A program made the position numbers and the translations under genes. This document shows, piece by piece, positions 18,460 through 27,985 of a DNA stretch of 64,000 nucleotides. The notes beneath the pieces are model-generated. The model had not been told where the DNA came from, ran no database searches, and worked only from the letters and a program-made list of their open reading frames with translations. The first letter of the stretch is position 1. Every line of letters begins with the position of its first letter. The stretch is from Rhodospirillaceae bacterium (GTDB lineage Bacteria; Pseudomonadota; Alphaproteobacteria; UBA8366; Aestuariispiraceae): contig PAQY01000003.1 of NCBI GenBank assembly GCA_002709955.1, forward strand, positions 39,401-103,400, read 5' to 3'.

Positions 18460-19239
18460 TCAGGCCTGGGCGGCCTCCAATGTTTCCAGCAACAGGGCGG
18501 ATGACCGCGCCGGTGCCTCAATCATCATCCAATGCCCAACATTGGGCAGCACTTCCAACCGTGCGCCCGCAATCCGGTTCTTCAACTCTGTTCCCATTGC
18601 AACAGGGGCAACCGGGTCCGCGTCACCGGCAATCAGAAGTGTCGGGCATCGAATGGCGCTGTGATCTGCAGGCTCCATCGCAGACAAGGCCTCACAATGA
18701 TGGGCATATCCCACCGCATCCTGACGCATCAGGCTTTCGCGCACAAAGGCTGTCGTAACCGGGTTTTCAGTCCGGGAGGCGGCAGACACGCTGCCCTTGC
18801 AAACAGCATCCGCAATCCCCGCCATGCCGTCTTTGCGTGCAGCAGCGGCGCGTTCCTTCAACCCCTGACGGGCCGCGACAGGTGGCTCCAGAATGGCACC
18901 GAACAGGGTCAGACTGCGCACAAGTTTCGGGTTATTTGCAGCAAGGTACTGACACAGGATCGTCCCCATGGAATGGCCGACGAAATGCGCGGACTCAACC
19001 CCGGTCGCGCGCAGGGCATCCTGAATCGCTTGTGCCAGACCTGGCAGGCCCTTTAATCCGGGGCGCAATCCAGACCGACCGGCACCGGGCAGATCCGGGC
19101 GCAACACACGATAGTCCCCCAGATCCCCCATCAGCGGCTGGAAGCTGTTTGAACTGCCACCAAGGCCATGGACCATGACCACGGCCTCGCCAGACCCTGT
19201 ATCTTCGATCACCATGCTGCCCAGTCTTACATCCGCCAT
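18460..19239 (-). CDS. Alpha/beta hydrolase (enol-lactonase/ester hydrolase type)
   Basis: A 259-residue alpha/beta hydrolase. The oxyanion region is VMVHGLGGSSNSF, the nucleophile elbow is GHSMGT (Ser), the acid is in LLIAGDADPVAP and the His in LPNVGHWMMIEAP. It resembles 3-oxoadipate enol-lactonases and carbon-carbon-bond hydrolases such as MhpC. The ATG at 19239 is favoured; a TTG at 19245 overlaps the FAH stop. It sits directly after the FAH-family gene, so sequential steps in one pathway are likely. Confidence 0.85.
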   Translation of the reverse strand: MADVRLGSMVIEDTGSGEAVVMVHGLGGSSNSFQPLMGDLGDYRVLRPDLPGAGRSGLRPGLKGLPGLAQAIQDALRATGVESAHFVGHSMGTILCQYLAANNPKLVRSLTLFGAILEPPVAARQGLKERAAAARKDGMAGIADAVCKGSVSAASRTENPVTTAFVRESLMRQDAVGYAHHCEALSAMEPADHSAIRCPTLLIAGDADPVAPVAMGTELKNRIAGARLEVLPNVGHWMMIEAPARSSALLLETLEAAQA

Positions 19240-19241
19240 GA

Positions 19242-20108
19242 TCAATACGCCTCAACCGGGTTTTCCAGGGTTCCGATCCCCGATACCTCAACCCGCACGA
19301 CATCCCCCGGCACCATATATTTCGGCGGCTTGAAGCCAATGCCCACACCCGCTGGCGTTCCCGTGGCAATCACGTCCCCCGGCTGCAAGGTAATGCCATT
19401 GGACAAGGCGGCGATGATCGTCGGAACATCGAATATCAGAAGCTTGGTGTTCGAATCCTGCCGTATCTCACCATTCACCCAGCATTTCACAGTCGTATCG
19501 GCCAGATCCACGGCATCGGCGGTTACAGCCCAGGGACCCATGGGACAGAAACTGTCCTGCGATTTCCCGATCAGCCATTGGCTGTGCTGACCCTGGAGAT
19601 CCCGCGCGGTGATATCATTAACGATGGTATATCCCCAAACATGGGACAGTGCCGCTTCTGGTGTGATGTTACGACCGCCCTTGCCGATGATCACGGCAAG
19701 CTCTGCCTCATAATCGATGGCGGTGGAGACGCTGGCATCAATGCGGATCGGGTCACCCGTCCGCACGACACATTCCGGTACCTTTGAGAAAATGATCGGT
19801 GCTTCCGGGATCGCCCCTTTTGCCGCCGAACTGTCAAAGCCGGAGGAGGCGAATTCATGCGCATGATCGAAATAATTCTTCCCAACGCAGAAAATATTGC
19901 GCCGTGGGCGGGGAACAGGGGCCAACAAGGACACATCCGACAGCGCCAGAACTTCTGCCGTGGCGGGCAGGTCGCGGCCAATCAAGGCGGTGACCCCGGC
20001 CTCTGCGACCGCATCGGATGCGATATCCAGACGTGTCACCGTGTCTTCTGTTTCCGACACAACGCCGATATGACGCGCACCCTTCCATTCAAATACTGCT
20101 AGTTTCAT
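19242..20108 (-). CDS. Fumarylacetoacetate-hydrolase (FAH) family protein
   Basis: A 288-residue FAH-fold enzyme. The conserved blocks are NIFCVGKNYFDHAHEF, AIDYEAELAVIIGKGGRNI (metal-binding Glu), GYTIVNDITARDLQ (Asp) and GDVIATGTPAGVGIG. Members hydrolyse or isomerise beta-diketo acids, decarboxylate oxaloacetate-like acids, or act on acylpyruvates. It precedes the alpha/beta hydrolase and follows the SRPBCC-oxidoreductase fusion, which suggests late steps of ring or chain cleavage of an unknown carboxylic acid. Confidence 0.88.
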   Translation of the reverse strand: MKLAVFEWKGARHIGVVSETEDTVTRLDIASDAVAEAGVTALIGRDLPATAEVLALSDVSLLAPVPRPRRNIFCVGKNYFDHAHEFASSGFDSSAAKGAIPEAPIIFSKVPECVVRTGDPIRIDASVSTAIDYEAELAVIIGKGGRNITPEAALSHVWGYTIVNDITARDLQGQHSQWLIGKSQDSFCPMGPWAVTADAVDLADTTVKCWVNGEIRQDSNTKLLIFDVPTIIAALSNGITLQPGDVIATGTPAGVGIGFKPPKYMVPGDVVRVEVSGIGTLENPVEAY

Positions 20109-20119
20109 GATCGGCCTTT

Positions 20120-21592
20120 CTATCGATACAAATCGTCTGGAATTAAGATGGAAGCCCCGGTGGTCTGGCGACCTTCCAGGGCGCGATGGGCCTGGGCCGC
20201 ATCGCTGAGCTTGTAACGGCGGGCTGGTTCAATTGCGACAATGCGCTGATCGATAGCCTGGAACAGCCGTTGCGTAATTGCCTGCACCTTTTCTGGTGTG
20301 TCGGTATAGTGGGCGAAATTCGGACGCGACAGGGTGATCGATTTCGCCGCCAGAGACCCAATATCCCATGTCCCGATATCGCCGGAAGCCTGGCCAAAAC
20401 TGATCAGGTGACCACAGGGCGCTAATGCTTCCACAGAATGCGCGAAGCTGTCGCGACCAACCGCATCATAGATCACATCTACGCCCCGCCCCTTGGTGAT
20501 CGCGCGAACCTGGTCTTCCAGGCTGTCTGAACCGGGCAGAATGACATGATGCGCACCCGATGCCCGGGCAAGCCGTGCTTTCTCTTCCGATGAGGTCGCA
20601 CCAATAACGGTCGCCCCAAGATAAGCCGCCCATTGGCACAACAACCGCCCGACACCGCCTGCAGGCGCATAGATCAATACCGTCTCCCCCTTTTTCACCG
20701 GATGGACCCGATGCAGCAGGAATTCAGCACTCATCCCCTTCAATAGGCCCGCCGCAGCGGTCGCGTCGTCAATGCGATCTGGCAATGGAATGACCAAAGC
20801 CGCGGACATGGTGCGGACCGTTGCATAGGCACCAACAGGCGGACAGGCATAGCCAACCCGCTGACCAACGGAGAGATGGCGCACACCGGGGCCGATATCG
20901 ATCACCGTGCCCACAGCTTCCATTCCCGGCACGCCCGGTGGCGATAACAGTTTGAAATATCCGGTCCGGCAGTAGACATCGATGTAATTCACCCCGATGG
21001 CGGTCTGCGCCAGCCGAACCTCGCCGGGACCTGGAACAGGGGCTTTAATCTCGACCGGCTGCAATTCGTCCGGCCCGCCATAGCGTTTGATCCCCATGGC
21101 CATGCCATCCATACCCGGACCGACCTGCGACCGAACAGACGGGGCACTGGGGGGGGCTGATGTGACCCGCTTGCGGATCGCCTCAAACCCCGCGACATAG
21201 ACACCATCGGCGACCAGTGCCGCCAATTCATCCGCCCGCCCCTTTGGCGCATCAAAGCGTGAGGTCCAGGTGCAAAAGGTGCCATTCCCATCCGTAACAG
21301 GCTTTAGCTTGATTTCGGCAATGTAATTCTGAAGCGGCACATCGCTTTCAACAATGGCATAGCGCAGGCTGTGGTCCTTGTCGGATAGGGATAGCAATTG
21401 CTCGCGCAGGGCCTCCCCCGTCTCTAGCCTGAAATTTCGCACTGCCCCGATCTGATCGGTTTTCCGCCCGGCCTCCAGGTCGCTGCGCGCGACGGCAGGG
21501 TGCCAGCGGTCATGACCGTTAAAGTCCCGCAGAATCGCCCATACCGCCGCAAGGGGCGCCTGGATGACAGTGCTGCGGTGTACCGTGACCAT
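20120..21592 (-). CDS. SRPBCC domain fused to NADPH:quinone oxidoreductase
   Basis: A 490-residue two-domain protein. Residues 1-144 are an SRPBCC (polyketide-cyclase/MxaD-like) domain: VHRSTVIQAPLAAVWAILRDFNGHDRWHP. After a short Pro/Ser linker, residues 164-490 are a complete zinc-free MDR oxidoreductase of the QOR class, with IKRYGGPDELQPVEI at the start and the NADPH motif APAGGVGRLLCQWA. The SRPBCC half is paralogous to the neighbouring stand-alone protein. There is no stop or frame change at the junction. The fusion could couple hydrophobic substrate binding to enone reduction. Confidence 0.88.
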   Translation of the reverse strand: MVTVHRSTVIQAPLAAVWAILRDFNGHDRWHPAVARSDLEAGRKTDQIGAVRNFRLETGEALREQLLSLSDKDHSLRYAIVESDVPLQNYIAEIKLKPVTDGNGTFCTWTSRFDAPKGRADELAALVADGVYVAGFEAIRKRVTSAPPSAPSVRSQVGPGMDGMAMGIKRYGGPDELQPVEIKAPVPGPGEVRLAQTAIGVNYIDVYCRTGYFKLLSPPGVPGMEAVGTVIDIGPGVRHLSVGQRVGYACPPVGAYATVRTMSAALVIPLPDRIDDATAAAGLLKGMSAEFLLHRVHPVKKGETVLIYAPAGGVGRLLCQWAAYLGATVIGATSSEEKARLARASGAHHVILPGSDSLEDQVRAITKGRGVDVIYDAVGRDSFAHSVEALAPCGHLISFGQASGDIGTWDIGSLAAKSITLSRPNFAHYTDTPEKVQAITQRLFQAIDQRIVAIEPARRYKLSDAAQAHRALEGRQTTGASILIPDDLYR

Positions 21593-21595
21593 GGG

Positions 21596-22033
21596 TCAGC
21601 CCCCGAACCGGCTCTTCAGGGCATCAAATCCACCCTGAAACACGCCGCCACCAATAGAAGCGGTCAATTCCGCTTCCCGTTCTGGCGCACAGTCGAAATC
21701 AGCATACCATTCTGCGAAGCATCGATTGCCATCCGTGACGGGGCTCAATTTCATCACGGCGACATAGTTTTCCACGCCCATCGGACTTTCCAGAATCGCA
21801 TAGCTGCAACTGAAGTCATAGTCCGACAGGGCCAGAAGTTGTTCGCGGATGAACCCGCCGTCTTTCAGGCGGAAGGCGCGCACGCAGCCGACCTGATCGG
21901 CGGGGCGGCCTTCTTCGATGCGGCTTTCCGCAATGGCCGGGTGCCAGCCAGGCAGTGCATTGAAGTCACGAACCACCTTCCAAACCTGATCCACAGATGC
22001 CGGTATGATGGAAGACGCATAGACATGGGTCAT
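21596..22033 (-). CDS. SRPBCC-family protein (polyketide cyclase-like)
   Basis: A 145-residue single SRPBCC domain: YASSIIPASVDQVWKVVRDFNALPGWHPAIAESRIEEG, then CVRAFRLKDGGFIREQLLALSD. These helix-grip proteins bind hydrophobic ligands and may cyclise, dehydrate or carry them. It overlaps the flotillin stop by four bases and is followed three bases later by its fused paralogue, so it looks like a local tandem duplication. Ligand unknown. Confidence 0.85.
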   Translation of the reverse strand: MTHVYASSIIPASVDQVWKVVRDFNALPGWHPAIAESRIEEGRPADQVGCVRAFRLKDGGFIREQLLALSDYDFSCSYAILESPMGVENYVAVMKLSPVTDGNRCFAEWYADFDCAPEREAELTASIGGGVFQGGFDALKSRFGG

Positions 22034-24102
22034 TCATCATCCCCCGATTTCTTCTTGCCGCCCTGGGCACTGGCAGCCAGGCTTTGGGCATCCTTGGCGG
22101 ACCGGAAGATATCCCCCATTTTCGCGACATTGGGATTTTCCACACCGATCTGCTTCATCATCTCATCGATCAGCGGGGCCTGTGCGCGATACCGTAATGC
22201 GCTTTCAATCACCTCATCGGTGGGGGACCGACTGCCACCGCCATTACCGTTGCCGCCGCCCAGACCATCGACATGCAGAATCTTGATCCCTTCGATGTTT
22301 TCCAGCGGCCGCACGCTTTCGCGCACGATGCCTTCCAGGCGATCAATCATCTTGCCACGCAAGGCACCGGCGCGGGCATCCTCGCTGAGCACATTGTCGG
22401 CTTCGTTCAGCAGACGTTTGGCCTCTGCCGTAACGCTGGCTGTAATCTTCTCAGCCTCTGCTGCGATGACGGCTGCATCCGCATCCTTCTTCGCCAGCAA
22501 CCGATCCACAGCCGCAATGCGTTCAGCCATTTCGGTCTCACGGACGGTGCCCACCTTCTCTTCTGCGGCAACGGCTTTGGCGCGGGCATTCTCCGTTTCG
22601 ACCATCGCCTCAGCTTCCGCCGCCTGCTTCTGCAAGACACCGATATGTTTCTCTATTTCCGCCAATTCCAAGGCCAGGGCGCGCTCAATCTCCAGGCGTT
22701 TCAAATCACGCTGCTGCAGAATGCGTGCTTCTTCCAGGCCACGATTGGAGGCAATGCGCGCCCGCTCGACCTCTTCCTGAGCGGAAATTTCAGTCTCTTC
22801 GATGGCCTGACGCTGGGCAATCTGTTGCGCGCGCAACAGTCGATCCCGTTCGATGCGGGCCTTATCCAACACCTGCTCCTGGGCAATACGCGCCGATTCC
22901 ACCGCCTTGTTTGCAGAAATCCGTGCGGTTTCCACTTGCTGGCCCCGGGCGATTTCATGGGCCTCAATTTCCTCATCCGCCGTGATCCGCGCATCGCGCA
23001 ATTGACGTTCAGAAACGATCTTCGCCCGTTCCACATCCTCACTGGATGCAATTTCGGCTGTTTCAATTTCATGGCGTTGTTTGATCTGTTGCGTGCGGAT
23101 TTGTCTTTCGCGCGCGATCCGGGCCGCTTCCAGGGCCTCTTCTTGGGCAATACGGGCCTGTTCGATTTCCAACTGCGCCTTGATTTCCGATCCTTCCAGG
23201 GCGCGGCGACGGTCAATATCGTATTCGCGGGTTTCGCGTTCACTGGCGATCCGGGATTTTTCCGCCTCGGCCTCCATTGCGACACGATTGCGCACGATCT
23301 CCATCCGCTGTTCCGCACGCAGGGCTTCCAGCGCACGTTCCTGGTTCAGGCGCGAATTCTCGCTTTCCTGTTCCAGTTGCAGCGTCTCTTTCTCTGCCGC
23401 CAGATTGCGTGTGCGAATGGCAACCATCGACGATTGTTCGATGTCATTGCGCAGCTTGCGCCGTGACTCGATGGTTTCGATCAGCTGCGTCAAACCTTCA
23501 GCGTCAAAGCGGTTGGCCGGGTTAAAGAATTCCAGATTGGTCTGGTCCAAATCCGTAATCGCAACGGATTCCAACTCCAGCCCATTGCGCGCCAGCGCCC
23601 CAGCAGCACGCTCTTCAACGATGGAAACAAAGTCGCCGCGCTTCTCATGCATTTCATCCAAGGACATCTCAGCAGCAACCGACCGCAGGGCCCCGACAAA
23701 TTTCCCGTTCAGCAGATCTGCCAATCCCGCTGGATCCATCGTTCGACGGCCCAGGGTTGAAGCGGCTGCCGCGACGGCGTCGGGCTTCTGGATAACACGG
23801 ACGAAAAATTCAGCCTCGATATCCACACGCATGCGATCGCGTGTGATGACAGCAGCCTCTTTCGTTCGCGCGACGGAGATGCGCACCACGTTCAGATTGA
23901 CGGGCGTTACCTCGTGTATGATCGGCAGGACCAGGGCCCCCCCATTGATCACCACTGTCTCCCCCCCAAAGCCGGTGCGCACAAAGGCGACCTCTTTGGT
24001 TGAGCGATGATAAAGCCAGTTCAATAGATAGACGACCACCGCTATTGCGATGATGCCTATGATGAGCCACAGGATTATTGATCCAATCAGACCGGTTGTC
24101 AT
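22030..24102 (-). CDS. Flotillin-family SPFH membrane scaffold protein
   Basis: A 690-residue flotillin. Residues 6-28 are a hydrophobic anchor (IGSIILWLIIGIIAIAVVVYLLNWL). The SPFH/band-7 domain covers about 40-200 (VINGGALVLPIIHEV, MRVDIEAEFFVRV). A very long Glu/Arg/Ala coiled coil with repeated IAxEREI-type units (about 210-560) and a Gly/Asn-rich turn near residue 620 follow. Flotillins organise membrane microdomains and oligomers. ATG at 24102 has GGAGGAGG seven bases upstream. Its place in an importer/catabolic operon is unusual and may mean it clusters the transporter or lipophilic enzymes. Confidence 0.88.
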   Translation of the reverse strand: MTTGLIGSIILWLIIGIIAIAVVVYLLNWLYHRSTKEVAFVRTGFGGETVVINGGALVLPIIHEVTPVNLNVVRISVARTKEAAVITRDRMRVDIEAEFFVRVIQKPDAVAAAASTLGRRTMDPAGLADLLNGKFVGALRSVAAEMSLDEMHEKRGDFVSIVEERAAGALARNGLELESVAITDLDQTNLEFFNPANRFDAEGLTQLIETIESRRKLRNDIEQSSMVAIRTRNLAAEKETLQLEQESENSRLNQERALEALRAEQRMEIVRNRVAMEAEAEKSRIASERETREYDIDRRRALEGSEIKAQLEIEQARIAQEEALEAARIARERQIRTQQIKQRHEIETAEIASSEDVERAKIVSERQLRDARITADEEIEAHEIARGQQVETARISANKAVESARIAQEQVLDKARIERDRLLRAQQIAQRQAIEETEISAQEEVERARIASNRGLEEARILQQRDLKRLEIERALALELAEIEKHIGVLQKQAAEAEAMVETENARAKAVAAEEKVGTVRETEMAERIAAVDRLLAKKDADAAVIAAEAEKITASVTAEAKRLLNEADNVLSEDARAGALRGKMIDRLEGIVRESVRPLENIEGIKILHVDGLGGGNGNGGGSRSPTDEVIESALRYRAQAPLIDEMMKQIGVENPNVAKMGDIFRSAKDAQSLAASAQGGKKKSGDDE

Positions 24103-24119
24103 GGTCACACCTCCTCCCT

Positions 24120-24953
24120 TCAGGCGGTTCGAATTGCCTTGAAGGCTTTCGTTTGTTCGGTAAGCGCTATTTCTGTCGGCAGACGCTCCATAGAAGATGC
24201 GCCATAGAACCCGTGACAGTTTTCAGTATTGTTCAGAACGTATTCAGCATCCTGTGGCATCGCGACCGGGCCGCCATGAACCAGGACAATGGCATCCGGA
24301 TTGACCTTCAGCGCCGCTTCGGACCAGGCATTGACCAACGCCGGACATTCTTCCAGCGTCAACGCCGTGCCCGCCCCGATGGACCCGCCCGTGGTCAGCC
24401 CCAGATGGCAGACAATGATATCAGCCCCCGCCTTTGCCATCGCCGTCGCGTCATCTTCATTAAAGACATAGGGCGTGGTGAACATGTCTTTTTCATGCGC
24501 CAGTCGGATCACATCCACTTCCTGGCCATAAGACATGCCGGTCGCTTCCAGATTGGCCCGGAATGTCCCATCAATCAGCCCGACTGTTGGAAAATTCTGA
24601 ATGCCGGAAAAGCCAATCGCCTTCACCTGATCCAGATAATGATCAAAGATACAGAACGGGTCCGTGCCATTCACCCCGGCCAGAACCGGCGTCTTTTTGG
24701 TGACGGGCAGGACTTCATGGGCCATCTCCATCACCACATCATTGGCGTTGCCATAGGCCATCATGCCAGACAGAGAGCCCCGCCCTGCCATGCGATAGCG
24801 GCCGGAATTGTAAATCACGATCAGATCAATACCGCCTGCCTCTTCACATTTTGCAGACAGGCCAGTGCCAGCGCCGCCCCCGACAATCGGTACGCCCTTG
24901 CGCTTCATATCCTGAAACTTCTCAAGCAGGTCTTTGCGTTCAAACCGCGGCAT
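24120..24953 (-). CDS. PEP-hydrolase-like TIM-barrel protein
   Basis: A 277-residue TIM barrel of the PEP_hydrolase family (formerly called TIM-barrel signal transduction protein). Conserved segments are [77 protein letters not shown], and [16 protein letters not shown]. In plant Tm-1 the same domain is C-terminal to the UPF0261 domain; here it begins inside the last codons of the upstream LivF-Tm-1 fusion gene. ATG at 24953 has AAGGA nine bases upstream. A small-molecule ligase/hydrolase function with the Tm-1 domain is likely, but the reaction is unknown. Confidence 0.87.
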   Translation of the reverse strand: MPRFERKDLLEKFQDMKRKGVPIVGGGAGTGLSAKCEEAGGIDLIVIYNSGRYRMAGRGSLSGMMAYGNANDVVMEMAHEVLPVTKKTPVLAGVNGTDPFCIFDHYLDQVKAIGFSGIQNFPTVGLIDGTFRANLEATGMSYGQEVDVIRLAHEKDMFTTPYVFNEDDATAMAKAGADIIVCHLGLTTGGSIGAGTALTLEECPALVNAWSEAALKVNPDAIVLVHGGPVAMPQDAEYVLNNTENCHGFYGASSMERLPTEIALTEQTKAFKAIRTA

Positions 24954-27192
24954 AACGGGCATTCCTTTTCATCGGGTTTATCTCTTCCAGGGCCTCAACC
25001 GCTGCGCGGGCAAAGGCTGGATCGTTAATATTGTGGGGAACACGGATCAGGCGGCGATTGCCCCCCTCCTGGAACCGGGCGGTCAAGGCATCGAACAAGG
25101 CCTTATCCGCCGCAGGATCATGGAATGCTTGACCCGGCGCATCCAGGGCGGACACGCCGCCTTCCGGGATCAGGAACCGCACAGGTCCGGTCATCTCATT
25201 CAATCGACTGGCGATCCAGTCGCCCATTTTGGCATTCTCTGACGCGGTGGTGCGCATCAGGGTCACTTGTGGGTTATGTTCCACAAAGACCCGATCCTTA
25301 AACTTTTCGGGAACGGTATTGCGGGCCCCGAAATTCACCATATCCATTGCCCCCAGCGACCCAACATAGGGAATACGGGTGCGGATAATGGCCCCGAAAC
25401 GATCTTCTGTTGCAGCGAAAACGCCACCGCACATCATGTCGCAAATCTCTGTCGTGGTCAGGTCCATGACGGCAGATAACAGCCCGCTATCGGCAAGCTT
25501 TTCCATCGACCGCCCCCCAACGCCGGTCGCATGAAACACCTGACAATCATACAGGTCATCCAATTGCGCGGTGACCTGCTGGACCGCCCTGGTCGTCACC
25601 CCGAACATGGTCAGGCCCAGACCTGGCTTGGCGGGTATCTTGTCGCGGGCTATTTTGTCGGCAGCGGCGCGCTTGACCATACCAACAACGGCATTGGCAC
25701 CATTCGCCAGAACCTGACGCGAAATCTTGTTCAGCCCCTGCACATCGGTCACAGAATACATCATCATAATATCGGAGGGGCCGACATATTGTCCGACATC
25801 TCCCGATGCGACGGTAGAGATCATCACCTTGGGCATGCCAATGGGAAGACGGCGCATTGCAGGCGTGGCAAGTGCCGTCCCGCCGGACCCCGCCGCAGAA
25901 ATGATCCCGCCAATACCGCGCTGGCGGGTGATCCAGTTTTCAAAGGCATCCGCCATGGCCCGCACGGCGGTCCCACGATCTGTATCAAAAACCGCTGAGG
26001 ATCCCCCCTTGTGATAGGGTGCAACCAAATGGGGGGGGACATCGGCGCTGGACGGCTTGCCAGAGGTTGAAAGGTCGACCGTGCGCACCCGAAGGCCCTG
26101 GGCCGTGATACAGTCACGGATATAGGACAGTTCCGCGCCCTTGGTATCAAACGTGCCGACCACATAGACGTCACCGCCAACCAGTGATTCCAGTGGGGTC
26201 AGCGGTTCCTTGAACAAGGGCTCCGGCTTTGTATCAAACGGTCGAACCCGTTCCGGTGGCCTGGATACGGGCGTGTCGGTGGGGGCAGCCTCCCCCCCTT
26301 CAGACCAGCGCGCCGCAGACCACCGTGTCGGTGGCACATAGACCAGGCTGGGTGACGGTGGTTTCGCCAGTTCTTCCGCAGGCTCTTGCGCTTCAGGCTG
26401 GGCCTGTGGGACTTCAGCAGCCGGTTCCCATGCGGGAAGATCGACATCTTCATGAGAATGGCGACCAACGCCCAGCAATCGCTCCTGCAGGGCGCGGTCA
26501 TTGGCCAATTGTGCGGCAGGCATGACACGGCTGATCTTGCCATTCACCATGATCGCCACATCTTTGGCAATCGATGTGGCGACAGAAATATTCTGTTCGA
26601 TCAGAAGGATCGCAACATCGCTTTCTTCGGTCAGTCGAACCAACAGTTCTTCAACCTGATCCACGATGACAGGGGCAAGCCCTTCCGTCGGTTCATCCAG
26701 CACCAACAGGCGGGGATCTTGCAAAAGGGCGCGGGAAATCGCCAGCATCTGCTGCTCCCCGCCCGATAATTGCGCCCCACCATTGCGCTGACGTTCCGCC
26801 AGCCGCGGGAACGTGTCGTAGATACGCTCAATCGTCCAGGCTCCACCGCCGGTATCGGACAATCGTAAATGTTCATCCACCGTCAAGGACGGCCATAGGC
26901 GCCGACCCTGTGGGGTATAGCCAACCCCTTTGCTGGCGATCTTATAGGGGGGCTGACCGATCAGTTCCTCCCCCAGAAACCGGATCGATCCGCGTCGGGC
27001 GGGCAACAAACCCATGATCGTATTGCACAATGTCGTCTTACCCATGCCATTGCGCCCGACAACAGCATGCACACCAGCCTCCAGGGTCAGGTCGACCCCT
27101 TGCAGGGCATGGGATTGGCCGTAGTAAACATGCAGATCACGCACCTGCAATACGGCAGAAGAGGCATTTCTGGCAGGGGTTCGATTAGCCAT
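24940..27192 (-). CDS. Fusion of LivF-type ABC ATPase and Tm-1-like (UPF0261) domain
   Basis: A 750-residue fusion. Residues 1-245 are a full LivF ATPase: Walker A GRNGMGKT (46-53), signature [14 protein letters not shown] (142-155) and Walker [11 protein letters not shown] (162-171). Residues 246-340 are a Pro/Glu-rich linker. Residues 341-750 are a Tm-1-like ATP-binding domain beginning [19 protein letters not shown] and containing [22 protein letters not shown] at 27192 overlaps the LivG stop by eight bases, with GGGGA upstream; longer frames add an unlikely leader. No break was seen at the junction. It ties a nutrient importer physically to an enzyme-like domain. Confidence 0.9.
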   Translation of the reverse strand: MANRTPARNASSAVLQVRDLHVYYGQSHALQGVDLTLEAGVHAVVGRNGMGKTTLCNTIMGLLPARRGSIRFLGEELIGQPPYKIASKGVGYTPQGRRLWPSLTVDEHLRLSDTGGGAWTIERIYDTFPRLAERQRNGGAQLSGGEQQMLAISRALLQDPRLLVLDEPTEGLAPVIVDQVEELLVRLTEESDVAILLIEQNISVATSIAKDVAIMVNGKISRVMPAAQLANDRALQERLLGVGRHSHEDVDLPAWEPAAEVPQAQPEAQEPAEELAKPPSPSLVYVPPTRWSAARWSEGGEAAPTDTPVSRPPERVRPFDTKPEPLFKEPLTPLESLVGGDVYVVGTFDTKGAELSYIRDCITAQGLRVRTVDLSTSGKPSSADVPPHLVAPYHKGGSSAVFDTDRGTAVRAMADAFENWITRQRGIGGIISAAGSGGTALATPAMRRLPIGMPKVMISTVASGDVGQYVGPSDIMMMYSVTDVQGLNKISRQVLANGANAVVGMVKRAAADKIARDKIPAKPGLGLTMFGVTTRAVQQVTAQLDDLYDCQVFHATGVGGRSMEKLADSGLLSAVMDLTTTEICDMMCGGVFAATEDRFGAIIRTRIPYVGSLGAMDMVNFGARNTVPEKFKDRVFVEHNPQVTLMRTTASENAKMGDWIASRLNEMTGPVRFLIPEGGVSALDAPGQAFHDPAADKALFDALTARFQEGGNRRLIRVPHNINDPAFARAAVEALEEINPMKRNARYAAV

Positions 27193-27970
27193 GGGCATTC
27201 CCCAGATACAGTTCCTGCACCTCTGGATCGTTTTCGATCTCGTCGGGCGTGCCTTCCTTGAAGATCCGGCCATTGTGCATCATCGTGACACTTTCTGCGA
27301 CGCGCAGCGCCACATCCATATCATGCTCGATAATAATGAAGCCCATATGCTCGGGCAGTGATTGCAATATCTCGATCAAATCGGTGCGCTCTGTTGGCGA
27401 CAGTCCCGCGGCGGGTTCGTCCAGCAGGATCAGGCGGGGCGCGCCCGCAAGCGCTAGCGCAATTTCAAGCTGGCGCTGTTGGCCATAACTCAATTCAGAA
27501 ACTGGGCGGTCTTTCACATCATCCAGATGCACGGCAAGCAGCAGCGTTTCCGCGCTTTCCATCGCCGTATCGGAACGCCCAGGCCGACGCAGCGAAAACC
27601 GACCCCGGCTGACACCGCGACAGGCAAGGTAAATATTGTCGATCACGCTGAGCCCGTTAAACAACAAGGAAATCTGATAGGTACGGCGCAGGCCGCGACG
27701 GATTCGCTCCTGACTGGGCAAATCCGTCACGTCCTCACCAAACAAACGCACACGGCCCGTGGTTGGCGGGAAATCCCCTGTGATCGCATTGAACAGGGTG
27801 GTCTTCCCCGCCCCGTTTGATCCCAGGACCGCCCGCCGCTCCCCCGCCTTTACGGTTAGGTTAATATCCGCCAAGGCCACCAATGCGCCAAAATGACGAC
27901 TGACAGCTTCCAGCTCCAGCGCATAACGGCCGGTGCTTTGCAGACGGGAAAGGGCGTTCGTACCAACCAT
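27185..27970 (-). CDS. livG: Branched-chain-type ABC transporter ATPase, LivG type (importer 1)
   Basis: A 261-residue ATPase. Walker A is GSNGAGKTT, the signature block reads [33 protein letters not shown], and the switch His is in [12 protein letters not shown]. The degenerate LSYGQ signature is normal for LivG proteins. It pairs with the LivF part of the downstream fusion. The gene order SBP-LivG-LivF after LivH-LivM is a typical Liv operon with its binding protein moved inside. Confidence 0.9.
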   Translation of the reverse strand: MVGTNALSRLQSTGRYALELEAVSRHFGALVALADINLTVKAGERRAVLGSNGAGKTTLFNAITGDFPPTTGRVRLFGEDVTDLPSQERIRRGLRRTYQISLLFNGLSVIDNIYLACRGVSRGRFSLRRPGRSDTAMESAETLLLAVHLDDVKDRPVSELSYGQQRQLEIALALAGAPRLILLDEPAAGLSPTERTDLIEILQSLPEHMGFIIIEHDMDVALRVAESVTMMHNGRIFKEGTPDEIENDPEVQELYLGNAHG

Positions 27971-27985
27971 GATCCGTGCTAACCC

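Noticed and set aside
21500..24010. Very long open frames on the plus strand opposite the flotillin (up to 426 codons)
   Set aside because: They mirror the low-complexity Glu/Arg/Ala coiled coil of the real gene, are rich in Ser/Arg or Phe/Leu runs, overlap each other and have no ribosome sites.
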